Part shown: positions 44,294 to 56,470 of the stretch, piece by piece
How positions within the stretch are numbered: the stretch's first letter is position 1
Layout of the letters: every line of letters starts with the position of its first letter
Assembly: GCA_037043455.1 (NCBI GenBank)
Contig: JAWPHD010001344.1
Span: 124,001 to 188,000, forward strand
Length of the DNA stretch: 64,000 bases
Source: Cyrtodaria siliqua
Taxonomy: Eukaryota > Mollusca > Bivalvia > Adapedonta > Hiatellidae
Reading direction: 5' to 3'
Notes under the pieces: generated by a model
The model's input: the letters and a program-made list of their open reading frames with translations, nothing else
What the model was told of the DNA's origin: nothing
The model's database searches: none
Translations under genes and position numbers: made by a program

Positions 44294-44890
44294 GTAAACC
44301 ACACTCCACACCTAGGTGTAACCGGATATTAAACAGGTAATCATCCGTTTACCGGGTTATTATAATGAGTAACCACAATCCTCACCTCAGTGTACCGGGA
44401 TCTTATAAAGGTAAACCACTCTCCACACCTAGGTGTAACCGGATATTAAACAGGTAAATATCCGTTTACCGGGATATTATAATGAGTAACCACATCCCAC
44501 ACCTCAGTGTACCGGGATCTTATAAAGGTAAATCACACTCCACATTTAGGGTTAACCGGAAATTAAAAAGGCAAACATCCGTTTACCGGGGTATTATAAT
44601 GAGTAAGCACAACCCACACTTCAGTGTACCGGGATCTTATAAAGTTAAAACCACACTCCATACCTAGGTGTAACCGGATATTAAACAGGTTTACCGGGGT
44701 ATTATAGTAACCACAACACACACCTCAGTGTACCGATATCTTATAAAGGTAACCCACATTTCACATTTAGGTGTAACCGGATATTAAAAAGGTAAACATC
44801 TGTTTACCGGGGTATTATAATAGTAAACCACAACCCAAACCTCGATGTAACTGTATATAAATCATATAAATGTAAACCTCCCTGTACCGG
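44254..44890. repeat. 117-bp tandem repeat spanning the exon-2/intron-2 boundary, 5.4 copies
   Basis: Copies start at 44254, 44371, 44488, 44605, 44709 and 44826. The first copy contains the last 40 nt of exon 2 and its donor. CACCTCAGTGTACCGGGATC and TTATAAAGGTAAA recur in copies 2 and 3 almost unchanged. Copy 4 has AAAGTTAAA (donor lost), copy 5 AAAGGTAACC, and copy 6 is degenerate. 117 is 39 codons, which lets frames run through adjacent copies. Confidence 0.95.
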
Positions 44891-44894
44891 AAGT

Positions 44895-45529
44895 CATATT
44901 TACTCGTCTGAGTAGGATGTGCTAAGTCTATTGCTCGAGGTGGTTTCAGCCAGCTTATACCTGGGTGTTAAAAATATTATACAATACAATGGAGATATAG
45001 TAGCAATGTTTACCCGGTAAATGGCTAAATCTCAATGAATATTATGTTTTAAAAATAAAACGGTAAATGATTTCGAAAAACAGTACATTATATATATGAT
45101 CATTACTTACACGGGTACATATACAAAACTATAGGTGTATTATGTTGGACGTAGAATCCAAGGTATCATACTTGTATCCAAGCAGATCCTCAGAAGAAGG
45201 CCATCTTCCTGGAGCACACCTAGAACCATCAAGGAAGTTCACCCGGTTCTGGGGTTTGCTGGATATTGACATCGGTTCATCAAGGAATGTGTATCAATCA
45301 ATTGCAAACCGCTATACAACTTACTGATTGGACATCAGACAAAGATACACAAGAAATCCGCGGATACACATGTCTCGCAAATAAAAGATAAATGTTGCTT
45401 AAATGAAAGTTTTAATAATTAAAACCAATGGAGTTTACAGTTTGCTGAGATGACATTTAAGTGCAGTTGTTTAAAAACAAAATGCCATTCTAAAAAAAAT
45501 CAAATAAAATCGAAACAAAAAAAATCATC
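44895..45529. other. No gene or clear element seen
   Basis: AT-rich intron sequence; a 61-codon frame at 45142-45327 shows no motif. Confidence 0.4.
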
Positions 45530-46035
45530 AGCTCCAACATGTAGGTCAAGTTCATAGATGAAACCATGCATTCAAAAAGATACACTACCCATGACAAAAC
45601 AATGTCAAAATAGAATGTTTTGTCTTCCAAAGATTAAGCTATAAACTATGTTTAAAGCATCTAGTGCATAATTATAGTTCATGAGAAAGTGATGTAAATG
45701 TAACAATTAAATGTATCCACATTTGCTTTGTCACGTTAAAATGTACCACACAAGATACAACTATAAGCAAAGTTTAAAAGGTCTAGTTTATACAGTTTGT
45801 GAAAAAGTGACCTAAACGCAAAGATGAAGGTAAACATTATTAAGTATCTGCCCTTTGCTTGGAGGGTCAAGGTCACTTCCACATTTGCTTTGTCACGTTG
45901 CAATGTACCACCCAAGATACAGCTACAAACAAAGTTTGAAAGGTCTAGTGCTTACAGTTTGTGAGAAAATGACCTAAACGCAAAACTTGAATGTTTTCGC
46001 TTCGCCGCCGCCAGAAAGGCAACACCTATATATGT
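45530..46035 (-). repeat. Interspersed repeat G, right inverted copy
   Basis: Reverse complement, in mirrored order, of the landmarks in 41380-41905, e.g. 'tttgtcttccaaagattaag', 'gacctaaacgcaaaacttga' and 'cttcgccgccgccagaaagg'. Slightly longer, with the 'gacctaaacgcaaa' section duplicated (45810 and 45970). Its 3' end abuts the Gypsy remnant. Confidence 0.8.
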
Positions 46036-46084
46036 CTCTTTTTTTCTTCGAAAGGGCGCGACAAAAACCAAAAAGCCCAAACGA

Positions 46085-46533
46085 GTGTCGTTCAAGTTAG
46101 ATATTGAGCAACAAAATTCATTCGAGGAAATCAACTGTCAACTTTCCAACCCACCGGTCTCAGCATATGTTGATGGAAACACGCTACCATTTCATGATTA
46201 CTTGTACGATGCGAAATGTGAGGTTGTCCTGGATAATAACCTTCTAACATATGTCAACACATCTGCTAAACTGGATGCGACTGGCCATCGCTGGGTGGCT
46301 CCGTTTTAACTTCTTTCAGTACGGTGATACCAGACATCTTTCAAGACGTTGAGGCAAACAATACGGTAAAGAACCTCATACAGGCATACTCTTTGTGCTT
46401 CAAGGACTGTAGAAAATCACATCTTGATTCCCCTACAATAGCGGAGACAATGAGTCATCTAAAAGATGACAAACGACCATATAATTTAATGTTAAGCATG
46501 GCTGATTTCCCAAAAAAACAGCGGAGACGATGA
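46085..46533 (+). pseudogene. Gypsy (Ty3/mdg4) retrotransposon pol remnant: RT end and RNase H fragment
   Basis: The first frame (46085-46309) begins with a stretch typical of the RT/RNase H junction (EQQNSFEEINCQLSNPPVSA, 'xAF..L...L..PP..AY.D'). It then passes directly to the RNase H C-terminal block VVLDNNLLTYVNTSAKLDAT-GHRWVA. The central RNase H segment with the catalytic acids is missing, so an internal deletion is inferred. A second frame (46324-46533) carries PDIFQDVEANNTVKNL and SPTIAETMSHLKDD; its end is the founder unit of the adjoining minisatellite. No LTR, protease or gag was found nearby. Dead element. Confidence 0.75.
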
Positions 46534-49500
46534 GGCATCTAAAAGATAATACAATACCATATGTTAAACAAGGATGATTTCCCAACAGTAGCGGAGACGA
46601 TGAGGCATCTGAAAGATAAAACAAGACCATATGTTAAGCAAAGGCTGCTTTCCCAACAATAGCGGAGACGATGAGGCATCTGAAAGATAACACAAGACCA
46701 TATGTTAAGCAAGGCTGACTTCCCAACAATAGCGGAGACGATGAGGCATCTGAAAGATAACACAAGACCATATGTTAAGCAAGGCTGCTTTTCCAACAAT
46801 AGCGGAGACGATGAGGCATCTGAAAGATAACACAAGACTATATGTTAAGCAAAGGCTGCTTTCCCGACAATAGCGGAGACGATAAGGCATCTGAAAGATA
46901 ACACAAGACCATATGTTAAGCATGGCTGCTTTTCCAACAATAGCGGAGACGATGAGGCATCTGAAAGATAACACAAGACTATATGTTAATCAAAGGCTGC
47001 TTTCCCGACAATAGCGGAGACGATAAGGCATCTGAAAGATAACACAAGACCATATGTTAAGCAAAGGCTGCATTCCCGACAATAGCGGAGACGATGAGGC
47101 ATCTGAAAGATAACACAAGACCATATGTTAAGCAAAGGCTGATTTCCCAACAATAGCGGAGACGATGAGGCATCTGAAAGATAACACAAGACCATAATTA
47201 TGTTAAGCAAGGCTGCTTTCCCAACAAAGCGGAGACGATGAGGCATCTGAAAGATAACACAAGACCATATGTTAAGCAAAGGCTGCTTTCCCAACAATAG
47301 CGGAGACGATGAGGCATCTGAGAGATAACACAAGACCATATGTTAAGCAAGGCTGCTTTCCCAACAATAGCTGAGACGATGAGGCATCTGAAAGATAACA
47401 CAAGACCATATATTAAGCAAAGGCTGATTTCCCAACAATAGCGGAGACGATGAGGCATTTGAAAGATAACACAAGACCATTATGCTAAGCAAGGCTGCTT
47501 TCCCAACAATAGCGGAGACGATGAGGCATCTGAAAGATAACAGAAGACCATTTGTGAAGCAGGCTGATTTCCCAAAAAAAGCGGAGACGATGAGGCATCT
47601 GAAAGATAACACAAGACCATATGTTAAGCAAAGGCTGATTTATCAACAATAGCGGAGACAATGAGGCATCTGAAAGATAACATAATACCATATTTTAAGC
47701 AAGGCTGCTTTCCCAAAAATAGCGGAGACGATGAGGCATCTGAAAGATAACACAAGACCATATGTCAAGCAAAGGCTGATTTCCCAACAATAGCGGAGAC
47801 GATGAGGCATCTGAAAGATAACACAAGACCATATGTTAAGCAAAGGCTGCTTTCCTTTCCCAACAATAGCGGAGACGATGAGGCATCTGAAAGATAACAC
47901 AAGACAAATGTTAAGCAAAGGCTGATTTCCCAACAATAGCGGAGACGATGAGGAATCTGAAAGATTACACAAGACCATATGTTAAGCAAAGGTTGATTTC
48001 CCAACAATAGCAGAGACGATGAGGCATCTGAATGATAACACAAGACCATATGTTAAGCAAAGGCTGACTTCCCAACAATAGCGGAGACGATGAGGCATCT
48101 GAAAGATAACACAAGACCATATGTTAAGCAAAGGCTGCTTTCCCAACAATAGCCGAGACGATGAGGCATCTGAAAGATAACACAAGAAAAATGTTAAGCA
48201 AAGGCTGATTTCTCAACAATAGCGGAGACGATGAGGCATCTGAAAGATAACACAAGACCATATGTTAAGCAAGTCTGATTTCCCAACAATAGCGGAGACG
48301 ATGAGGCATCTGAAAGATAACACAAGACCATATGTTAAGCAAGGCTGATTAACCAACAATAGCGGAGATGCTGAGGCATTTGAAAGATAACAAGACAATA
48401 TGTTAAGCAAGGGCTGATTTCCCAACAATAGCGGAGACGATGAGGCATCTGAAAGATAACACAAGACCATATGTTAAGCAAGGCTGCTTTCCCAACAAAG
48501 CGGAGACGATGAGGCATCTGAAAGATAACACAAGACCATATGTTAAGCAAAGGCTGCTTTCCCAACAATAGCGGAGACGATGAGGCATCTGAGAGATAAC
48601 ACAAGACCATATGTTAAGCAAGGCTGCTTTCCCAACAATAGCTTAGACGATGAGGCATCTGAAAGATAACACAAGACCATATATTAAGCAAAGGCTGATT
48701 TCCTAACAATAGCGGAGACGATGAGGCATTTGAAAGATAACACAAGACCATTATGCTAAGCAAGGCTGCTTTCCCAACAATAGCGGAGACGATGAGGCAT
48801 CTGAAAGATAACAGAAGACCATTTGTGAAGCAGGCTGATTTCCCAAAAAAAGCGGAGACGATGAGGCATCTGAAAGATAACACAAGACCATATGTTAAGC
48901 AAAGGCTGATTTATCAACAATAGCGGAGACAATGAGGCATCTGAAAGATAACACAATACCATATTTTAAGCAACGCTGCTTTCCCAAAAATAGCGGAGAC
49001 GATGAGGCATCTGAAAGATAACACAAGACCATATGTCAAGCAAAGGCTGATTTCCCAACAATAGCGGAGACGATGAGGCATCTGAAAGATAACACAAGAC
49101 CATATGTTAAGCAAAGGCTGCTTTCCTTTCCCAACAATAGCGGAGACGATGAGGCATCTGAAAGATAACACAAGACAAATGTTAAGCAAAGGCTGATTTC
49201 CCAACAATAGCGGAGACGATGAGGAATCTGAAAGATTACACAAGACCATATGTTAAGCAAAGGTTGATTTCCCAACAATAGCAGAGACGATGAGGCATCT
49301 GAATGATAACACAAGACCATATGTTAAGCAAAGGCTGACTTCCCAACAATAGCGGAGACGATGAGGCATCTGAAAGATAACACAAGACCATATGTTAAGC
49401 AAAGGCTGCTTTCCCAACAATAGCCGAGACGATGAGGCATCTGAAAGATAACACAAGAAAAATGTTAAGCAAAGGCTGATTTCTCAACAATAGCGGAGAC

Positions 49501-49690
49501 GATGAGGCATCTGAAAGATAACACAAGACCATATGTTAAGCAAGTCTGATTTCCCAACAATAGCGGAGACGATGAGGCATCTGAAAGATAACACAAGACC
49601 ATATGTTAAGCAAGGCTGATTAACCAACAATAGCGGAGATGCTGAGGCATTTGAAAGATAACAAGACAATATGTTAAGCAAGGCTCGTAC
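46437..49690. repeat. 70-71-bp minisatellite inside the Gypsy remnant, about 46 units, with 1271-bp higher-order repeat
   Basis: Unit CAATAGCGGAGACGATGAGG, CATCTGAAAGATAACACAAG, then ACCATATGTTAAGCAAAGGC and TGATTTCCCA. The first, least altered unit is the pol-coding segment at 46433-46505. The ~18-unit block 47199-48413 is repeated at 48470-49684, offset 1271 bp, with only about five differences noticed. The many minus-strand frames across it are by-products of the unit. Confidence 0.95.
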
Positions 49691-49790
49691 AAATACTCAT
49701 CAGTGTCGAAGTACTTCCGTAACTGGGATATGCTACATCTCAGTGATGGGGTCTTATATCGATATAACACAGTTTGCGCATAAGTCCTTC
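49684..49790 (+). pseudogene. Gypsy pol remnant: region before the integrase
   Basis: Directly after the last repeat unit the + strand reads KYFRNWDMLHLSDGVLYRYN. This matches the 'W..L.l.dGvLyR' segment that lies between RNase H and integrase in Gypsy elements. Its order relative to 46085-46533 is as expected, so the minisatellite has expanded between two once-adjacent parts of the same pol gene. No integrase zinc finger or DDE motif follows. Confidence 0.65.
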
Positions 49791-49794
49791 TATT

Positions 49795-50040
49795 AAGTTT
49801 TCCATCTCACTCGTCCCATTCTCTTATATTATTTTTATTGTTCCTATAACTAGTGCTCATTTACTAACCGATCTCTCCTGACTTAGTGCATCGATGTTCT
49901 TTCTGGACAAGTTCAATGCTTCGTTGCACTTTCCATTTGAATATTGATGTATGGAGTAATGAATAAAACTGTATCTTTGATATGTTATTCCTCGTTTAAA
50001 TGATAGTACATGTAATAACATATTCTGGGACTCAGTTTAT
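49795..50040. other. No gene seen; possible element end
   Basis: Contains AATAAAACTGTATC near 49961, which resembles an element or transcript 3' end. Nothing else is recognised. Confidence 0.3.
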
Positions 50041-50049
50041 AGATATTCG

Positions 50050-50225
50050 TCATTCAGTATATTGTCATCTCAATTAAACGGGACATTGTAACTAAAGAAA
50101 TCCCCATCAGGCTATATCATCTAACAAATTAGGCAGCATTAACTGGCCATACAAGTATAACACAAAGATTATCATACATGTATGAATATAAACACAAGAG
50201 GGCCAGGATGGCCCTAGATCGCTCA
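50050..50225 (+). repeat. Family F repeat, copy 5, continuing into a bivalve-type repeat
   Basis: 'ttgtcatctcaattaaacgg', 'aagaaatccccatcaggcta', then 'acacaagagggccaggatgg' and 'gatcgctcacctgg'. I know the last wording from many bivalve genomes. Confidence 0.65.
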
Positions 50226-50429
50226 CCTGGTAATCATGGGCAAATACGTCTGTTGTGTTTAGTCTGGCATGGGTATTTTCAATAAATCAAGGGCCATAAC
50301 TCTGTCGTTACTAACAAGATCTAGCTGGTTTACGAAATTGTCCAAGATTTGATTTATATACAGCGATTTGCACAATTAGACATCTTACCGATACTTCCTG
50401 CCAAGTTTCGTCGAAATCAAACAAGGTGT

Positions 50430-50960
50430 TTATTGGGATCGAGGTTTAGCCGAGGTTTCGATTAAAACAGCTATACCGAGGGTTAGAATTCTCGATCTGG
50501 GCTGGATACCCACGATTGATTATTTTTCTTGAAAAACATTGACATTGTGTGGTTGACGTTGCCAATTACTAACGTTTGCCATTTTCTCTTGCACAGTGAC
50601 GTCATTCATCTGTTGACGTTATTACGTCATTGTGGTTAATATTATGACTTTTATCTTTCCCGTACGGAATCCTGTTAGTGCCATCAACTTTTTGGCCTGA
50701 TGTTCACACTGAAGATTTCACACGACAACTAGAAAGTTTTTGACCGATAATTATCAAGCTCATCTGATAATTATAAACTATAGTTTCAACTTTTCGCTCT
50801 GAACCTGTAAACTATAAGCGCGAAAAGTATACATTTTAATATTAAGATTCGACTTTTCATGGTAGGATAAAATTTCAGTAGGATGATTTATCCGGAGCGA
50901 TATATACGGTCTACTACTTGAAACGTTACCTACACACCGAGTGAAAATGGCGGGTGATGC
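50430..50960 (+). repeat. Interspersed repeat H, copy 1 (inverse of 55790-56470)
   Basis: 'aggtttagccgaggtttcga', 'ggatacccacgattgattat', 'tagtgccatcaactttttgg', 'gatgttcac.ctgaa' and 'cacacgacaactagaaag' recur as reverse complement at 55790-56470. Confidence 0.75.
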
Positions 50961-51354
50961 AAACTTACCTGACATCAATATTTATCTCAAGGCATAGAGA
51001 AAGTAAATCACTATGGTATTTGATACCTGGTGTAGTCGCAAGGAGTTATATAATACCTTACTATATAATACCTAACTTTTTTTTGCGATTTTTTGCGATA
51101 AAAGGCACTTTTGAGCTACTTAAGGCCTGCTTTTTCTGGCTTAAATGACTTTATTGACTTGTTTGTGAGAGCTAAGAACCATTTGCATGGTTATATGAGT
51201 TTATTTATCAACTTGAAAGTCTTTCAAGTGAAAGTAGAATACATGTATGAGTTACCGAATGAATGCAGTTTGTTCACGGTGTCAACAAAGATCAGAATTT
51301 TATTTTCTTATATGCCATATGACCCCCATTTTTCTCAGCAGTTTTCTAGAGAGG

Positions 51355-51530
51355 AATTGAATTGAATTGGGTTTTAAGGCGCACCAGCACATGAAAGATT
51401 ATATGGCGCCTAACAGGAATGAACATGCCAGGCCAATCCTACATGTACTTCGAGATAAAATATGGAGAATGGGCCAAGAACCTTCACACCCGCAGAACTG
51501 CAGAGTTGCTACAAATTCTATTGTAGGCAC
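51355..51530 (-). mobile_element. CAATT-tailed SINE-like element, copy 3
   Basis: Begins on the + strand with GAATTGAATTGAATTGGGTT (the inverted tail), then 'aaggcgcaccagcacatgaa', 'ctaacaggaatgaacatgcc' and 'ctgcagag'. Best-preserved of the three. Confidence 0.75.
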
Positions 51531-52252
51531 TCGCTTGAACCACGTTTTTTGCTTTTCTGCCACTGCTCTAGTAATCTGAGCGAGATGACACCTGAAATAA
51601 TGCAGGGGTCATGATGAAGACCTTTAATGATCATGAACAAAAAATGACAAAATTAACATGATTGTTCAGGACTCCATGGGTACCTGAAGTAAAACAAATC
51701 CCATTGAGTCCTGTCACCAGTTTCCAAGCTTTCTGACGTCATATTGTGAATTTTCATTTTCTCTCGGATTCTTACCTGAACAGTATTTTACTTTTTGGAG
51801 TGACTATAGCTCCGACAAGAAATACGTCAAGGTGTTTTAAAACGTGTTTTGACTTTTTTTTCGCATGTATTTTGCCTCGGGAAGCTGTAATTTGGAGTTT
51901 CAGGTTTTTGAAGTATTTAGATGATAATCTGGAGAGACATTTTTCAATAAAACTAGGCTTGTTTGTTGTTAAAATGTAGATAATTGAATTTTCAATGATA
52001 ATTCAGCATTATAATTTGCAAAACTATAGTTTTGTAGGTGTGATACCACCAAAACCTTCTCGTTAACCCCCTAAAATTAGACTTTCTGGGAAAATGTCAG
52101 AGAGAACTGTAGGCAAAGTATGCTGTCCAGTCATATAAACTTAACTTTTAATGACAAAGCTAGTACCTGACTTGCATTTATGAGTAAGTGGGGTGTTTAT
52201 ATATGCATGTAGTGCCACCAAATTAAGATATGATGCCACAAATGCACCAGAT
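51531..52252. other. No gene seen
   Basis: AT-rich intron sequence; 51670-51715 and 53450-53500 share words around 'actcaatggga' / 'cccattgagt' in opposite orientation. Confidence 0.4.
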
Positions 52253-53236
52253 GAAAAGACGAGATGGCACATATCAGCCACCATAGCTAGGAGGTGTGGG
52301 TAGCTGTGGCAGAATAGCGTGCATGCTCGTTTCCTCACATGTTGCTTGCTTGGACATGATAGCATGTTTGGTACTAGGAGCTGTGAATAACTGGGGAATG
52401 CCAGCGTGTTCGATGCTAGGACATGTGGGTAGATAGGTAGGCTAGCGTTCTCGGTAATATGATGTGTAGAAGCCGGGCACAATAGCGCACTTGGAGCAAG
52501 ATGTGAACAACTGGGGCATGATAGCGTGCTCGGCGCTAGATGTGGGTAGCTATGGCATGATATCAGTTGTTTGTAGCTGGTGTAGGATAGCTTGCTCGGT
52601 GTTAGGAGGCGTGAGTTACTTGGATAGGATAGCGCGCTATGAATTGCTTGGGTAGGATAGCGTGCTCAGTGTTAAGAGACCCTATAGTATTGGTAGGATA
52701 GCGTGCTTGATGTTAGGAGGAAATAGTACTTTGGGTAGGATAGCGTGCTTGGTGAGGTGTGGATAGCTGGGATAGGAGTGCGTGTTCGGAGGAAGATTGT
52801 GTGAATACTTTGGGTAGGATAGCATGTTGGGTGCTAGGTTGTGTGAGTATCTGAGCACGCTTTACCACCTCAGAAACCCACACCTTCTGACACCTGTGAA
52901 TTGTTTCGAGTCGCCGTCCGAGGCTCGGATGGGCAAAGGCGGACTCCATAGAACCAGTCGCGTGATTTTGTCTGTTTGCCCGGTGTTCTGACTATTTGTC
53001 GTCTTCTCGCTTGGCGTTATTTCGCCGGGCGTTTTTTCGTTATTTCGCTTGGCGTCTTTTCGCCCGGCGTTATTTCTTTTTTTCGCCCGGCGTTTTTTCG
53101 TCTTTTCGTTATTTCGCTCGGCGTTTCTTCGTCTTTTCGTTATTTCGCCCGGCGTCTTTTCGCCCGGCGTTATTTCGCTCGGCATTTTTTCGCGGCAAAA
53201 TAACGAAAAGACGTGATGGCACATACCAGCCACCAT
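52253..53236. repeat. Composite minisatellite bounded by a 32-bp direct repeat
   Basis: GAAAAGACGAGATGGCACAT (52253) and GAAAAGACGTGATGGCACAT (53205), each followed by A(T/C)CAGCCACCAT, bound the region. Between them lie an irregular ~45-bp repeat ('ggataggatagcgtgctcggtgttagg', 52300-52860) and a 16-20-bp repeat TTTCGCCCGGCGTTATTTCG (52995-53195). Open frames on both strands arise from the repeat. Confidence 0.75.
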
Positions 53237-53239
53237 GGA

Positions 53240-54650
53240 AAATGGTTACAGATTTTTGACGCTGTCGACCGTTTTGTTTATTTTTGAAACGCCCATATCT
53301 TGATCGATACTCAGCCGATTCGCCAAAATGTATAATTTTGTATGCGTTATATTATAGGCTTTGCCTGAATACTGGCTTTTAAAATTCACTCTCAGGGTTT
53401 CTTATAGGCATATTGGAAGTAAATCACTATGGTATACATGCCTGGTGAAAGCTTGGAAAATATTGTGCAGAACTCAATGGGAATTGTTTTACTTCCGGTA
53501 CACCTCAATAGCTAAAAGCACGATCATTTCTCTATATGTAAAATTGTTAGTCTAGATCATCTGCGACGCTTGCTTGTTTTCAAGACAAGCGTCTAGAACA
53601 GTTCTCCTAAACAAAGTTTGACCTTTGTTGAGATTCCGGTATCGTTTCTGATTGGCTGACAGGCGCGTAGCTACATATAGGCATAAAGGTCTGGGCCTGC
53701 ATATAAGAACGATTTAATATTTTGAAACGATTGAAAATGTAATAAAATATGAGAGGATGTTGGGGGTGTGGGGAGAGCATACCGAATACAACATTTAAAA
53801 ATTATTAAAAATTATTAGAATTTCAATCCTATAATAACGATCACATCTGTAACAAGTGTCGGTTTTGTTATATCCAGACTAATAAAAGTTTAATAAAAGT
53901 TTGGCATTTTACATATCCAGACCATACATAATTCGAAAGGCATGTGCTCTTTTTAAAGACCGTGTCCCGTTAGAAAAATATTGTTCGCAACTCAAACCCT
54001 TAACTATTTTTCTAAGAGTATATGTAAGAGTTGATGCAAGTTCGGTAATACCGTAAGACAGTGTAGTACGCTGCGAGTGCCTTTTATCTCAAAAAAGGTT
54101 AGGGATTATATATGGAGATGGACATACATAAACACATACAGACGTTCTGATGGGTTGATGTTCGGATGAATGGATGGACATTTATGCATGCTTCTTATTT
54201 AACACTTGCTGGTTTTAATGTTTTACAAAAATTATATGAACAACCTGTCGCAACGGGTTTACAATATCAACATCATGCACAGTGGGTGCATTTCATTCGT
54301 AGTGAATTTTAAAACTTGGCTGTAAAATCGTTTATAGACAGGACACAAACCGCTTGATATGTTCACTGACGTGATAAATACTAGAGGGTAAACTATAACA
54401 GTTGTTTATGTTCTTAAAAAATTAAGATTGAAAACAAATAAGCCTTCTATCATACACATGTCTAATCCTGAATGTGTACGGCAGAACTTATGTAATCATA
54501 ACATCTCCATTATATATATAACACAATTATTAAAATGTGATATTATAGTTAATTAAAACAGCGTTCATATCAGTCTACACATATTCATATGATTAATTCA
54601 TACTGCAAACTCAACTGAGGGAGAGAAATACTTACTATTCAAACTGCGTA
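53240..54650. other. No gene seen
   Basis: AT-rich intron sequence. 53395-53440 shares 'ggaagtaaatcactatggta' with 51000-51030. Confidence 0.4.
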
Positions 54651-54659
54651 GATGATATA

Positions 54660-54850
54660 TTGTAAAATATCAGTTTACCGACTATATTTGAATATTTAAA
54701 ACTATCCAATTCGTAACCAGACGTATAATTTGATATGTCTGGTTTTAAATTAATAGAGCGATAATGCATATCTTTCAGCGCATTTTGAAAAGACCTGGGT
54801 GCAAGAAATTGCATTACCCTCCGAATAATGACACCTGTTAAATATCCACA
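54660..54850. repeat. Interspersed repeat, uninterrupted copy of 10691-11910
   Basis: Runs through the junction that is split by a LINE in the other copy. Confidence 0.65.
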
Positions 54851-54854
54851 AAAG

Positions 54855-55785
54855 CAAACCCTTGTCACTTTAACGAATTTATATCATATCAGAAATTATA
54901 TTCAGTTCCCAAAATAATGAATGTGACTAAAATATGTGGCAAGTAGCTTGTCATATTAAATAGTTTGAAAACTTAAAGTTGAAGACCAGAATAAGACCAG
55001 CGTCTCTCTTGTGTTGGGCAACTGCGTGGAGACAACAGTCAAAACTCGAATTGACTTTACAGTTATGTGGGTGAGAAAGCTATGTATGTATTCCATATCT
55101 CGATGCACACTTGAATGTTCTTTCCATATTGTGTCAAATGACATTTTTCTTTGTTGATGCATTGTCAAGCGCACTTCATAAACGCACACAGGTACGCGAG
55201 TGCACACCCACACCACACCCACTTTTATTTATACATCACTATATTTAATATCAAGGACGTCATGCAAATATGATTTGCATAAGATAATGACACGTCAGTC
55301 AAACAGTAATTGAAGTAATATAAATTTGTATGAACGATATCCTATAGTAAGTATGCCAAAAGTAAAAGTCATACATATTTACTGCATATCAGGTTGATTT
55401 TGGTGTTGTTGTTACTTTTAAGTCATAAAGGTATTAATATTTAGGTATTTACCAGTATGTAATTTCAGCAAACATAGTATTTGTTGTGCACAAAATGTAT
55501 GTATTAAAATAATTTGCTTAAAAGTTCAATTTTTCGAGAAATTTAGCAAACACAATCATTTCTGTAGCCAAAAAACATCCTATAATGTTATTCACTTAAT
55601 CATCGATAAACACAATATCGGCGTCCATGCATGCAAGCCATCGGATTCACCAAACATACGTTCACATTCGGTGCTCAAACGATGACGGACCTGCACATTC
55701 AGTTTAACGTAATAACTACGCCCCTGGTTGAGACAGAAAGGCAGAAGACAATACATTTATAAATAAACAAAGAGGGAAACTTCAT
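54855..55785. other. No gene seen
   Basis: AT-rich; includes a CACACC-rich stretch near 55200. Confidence 0.4.
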
Positions 55786-55789
55786 CATT

Positions 55790-56470
55790 ATATCGACGAA
55801 TTAAATGCGGATGGTCAGAAATACTTTAATAAAAAAAACGCCATTTTGGAAATTGATATCGGTGAAAGTGTAATTTTAACCTCTTCACCGTGAAATTATT
55901 TAGCCGGTGAACTTTAAAACACTATATGTTTCGCACTACCCCGCGAAATTCGAAAACTAAAATTAAATTTTCGTTTAAATTGTAGTCCGAATGGTGAAAT
56001 TAACGTGATAATTATCGAGATAAATTTGAAAATTATCGAACTAAAACTTTAAGTTTTCTAGTTGTCGTGTGAAATCTTTAGGGCGAAAGGTCGAAATTTT
56101 AGTACTAAATTTCGACTTTTCATGTGAACATCAGGTCGAAAAGCTGATGGCACTAACATAATTCCGTAGGGACTATAAATAACGTCAACAGTTGAATGAC
56201 TTCACTGTGGAAATGAACATTGAAAACGTTAGTAATTGGAGACGTCAACGCACACAATGTCATGATTTGCAAGACAAATAATCAATCATGGGTATCCAGT
56301 TCAGATAGAGAATTCCAACCCTCTGTATGGCTGTTTTAATCGGAACCTCGGCTGAACCTCGATTCAATAAAATCAAGTATACCTCGTGTTGGAATCCCGA
56401 AAAAAAATAATTATACTTCGTGTTGGAATTCCCGAACTTCACCGGAAATTTCCAAACTGTTATAGATGTT
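55790..56470 (-). repeat. Interspersed repeat H, copy 2
   Basis: Reverse complement of repeat H at 50430-50960, with an additional arm (55850-56060) of 'cgaaatt' / 'aattatcg' words. Both copies lie in intron 2, 5 kb apart. Confidence 0.75.

Noticed and set aside
44482..44667. 61-codon frame with HLSVPGSYKGK as an extra exon
   Set aside because: It is repeat copies 3-4 of the exon-2 end; lacks the rest of the domain and is 117-bp repeat-driven.
46433..49681. Many overlapping minus-strand frames reading SFRCLIVSAIVGK-like text
   Set aside because: Translations of the 70-bp minisatellite; the Gypsy parent is on the + strand.
52862..53259. Three open frames of 75-124 codons around a TTTCGCC(C)GGCG repeat
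   Set aside because: Repeat-driven in both strands, no motif, simple composition.
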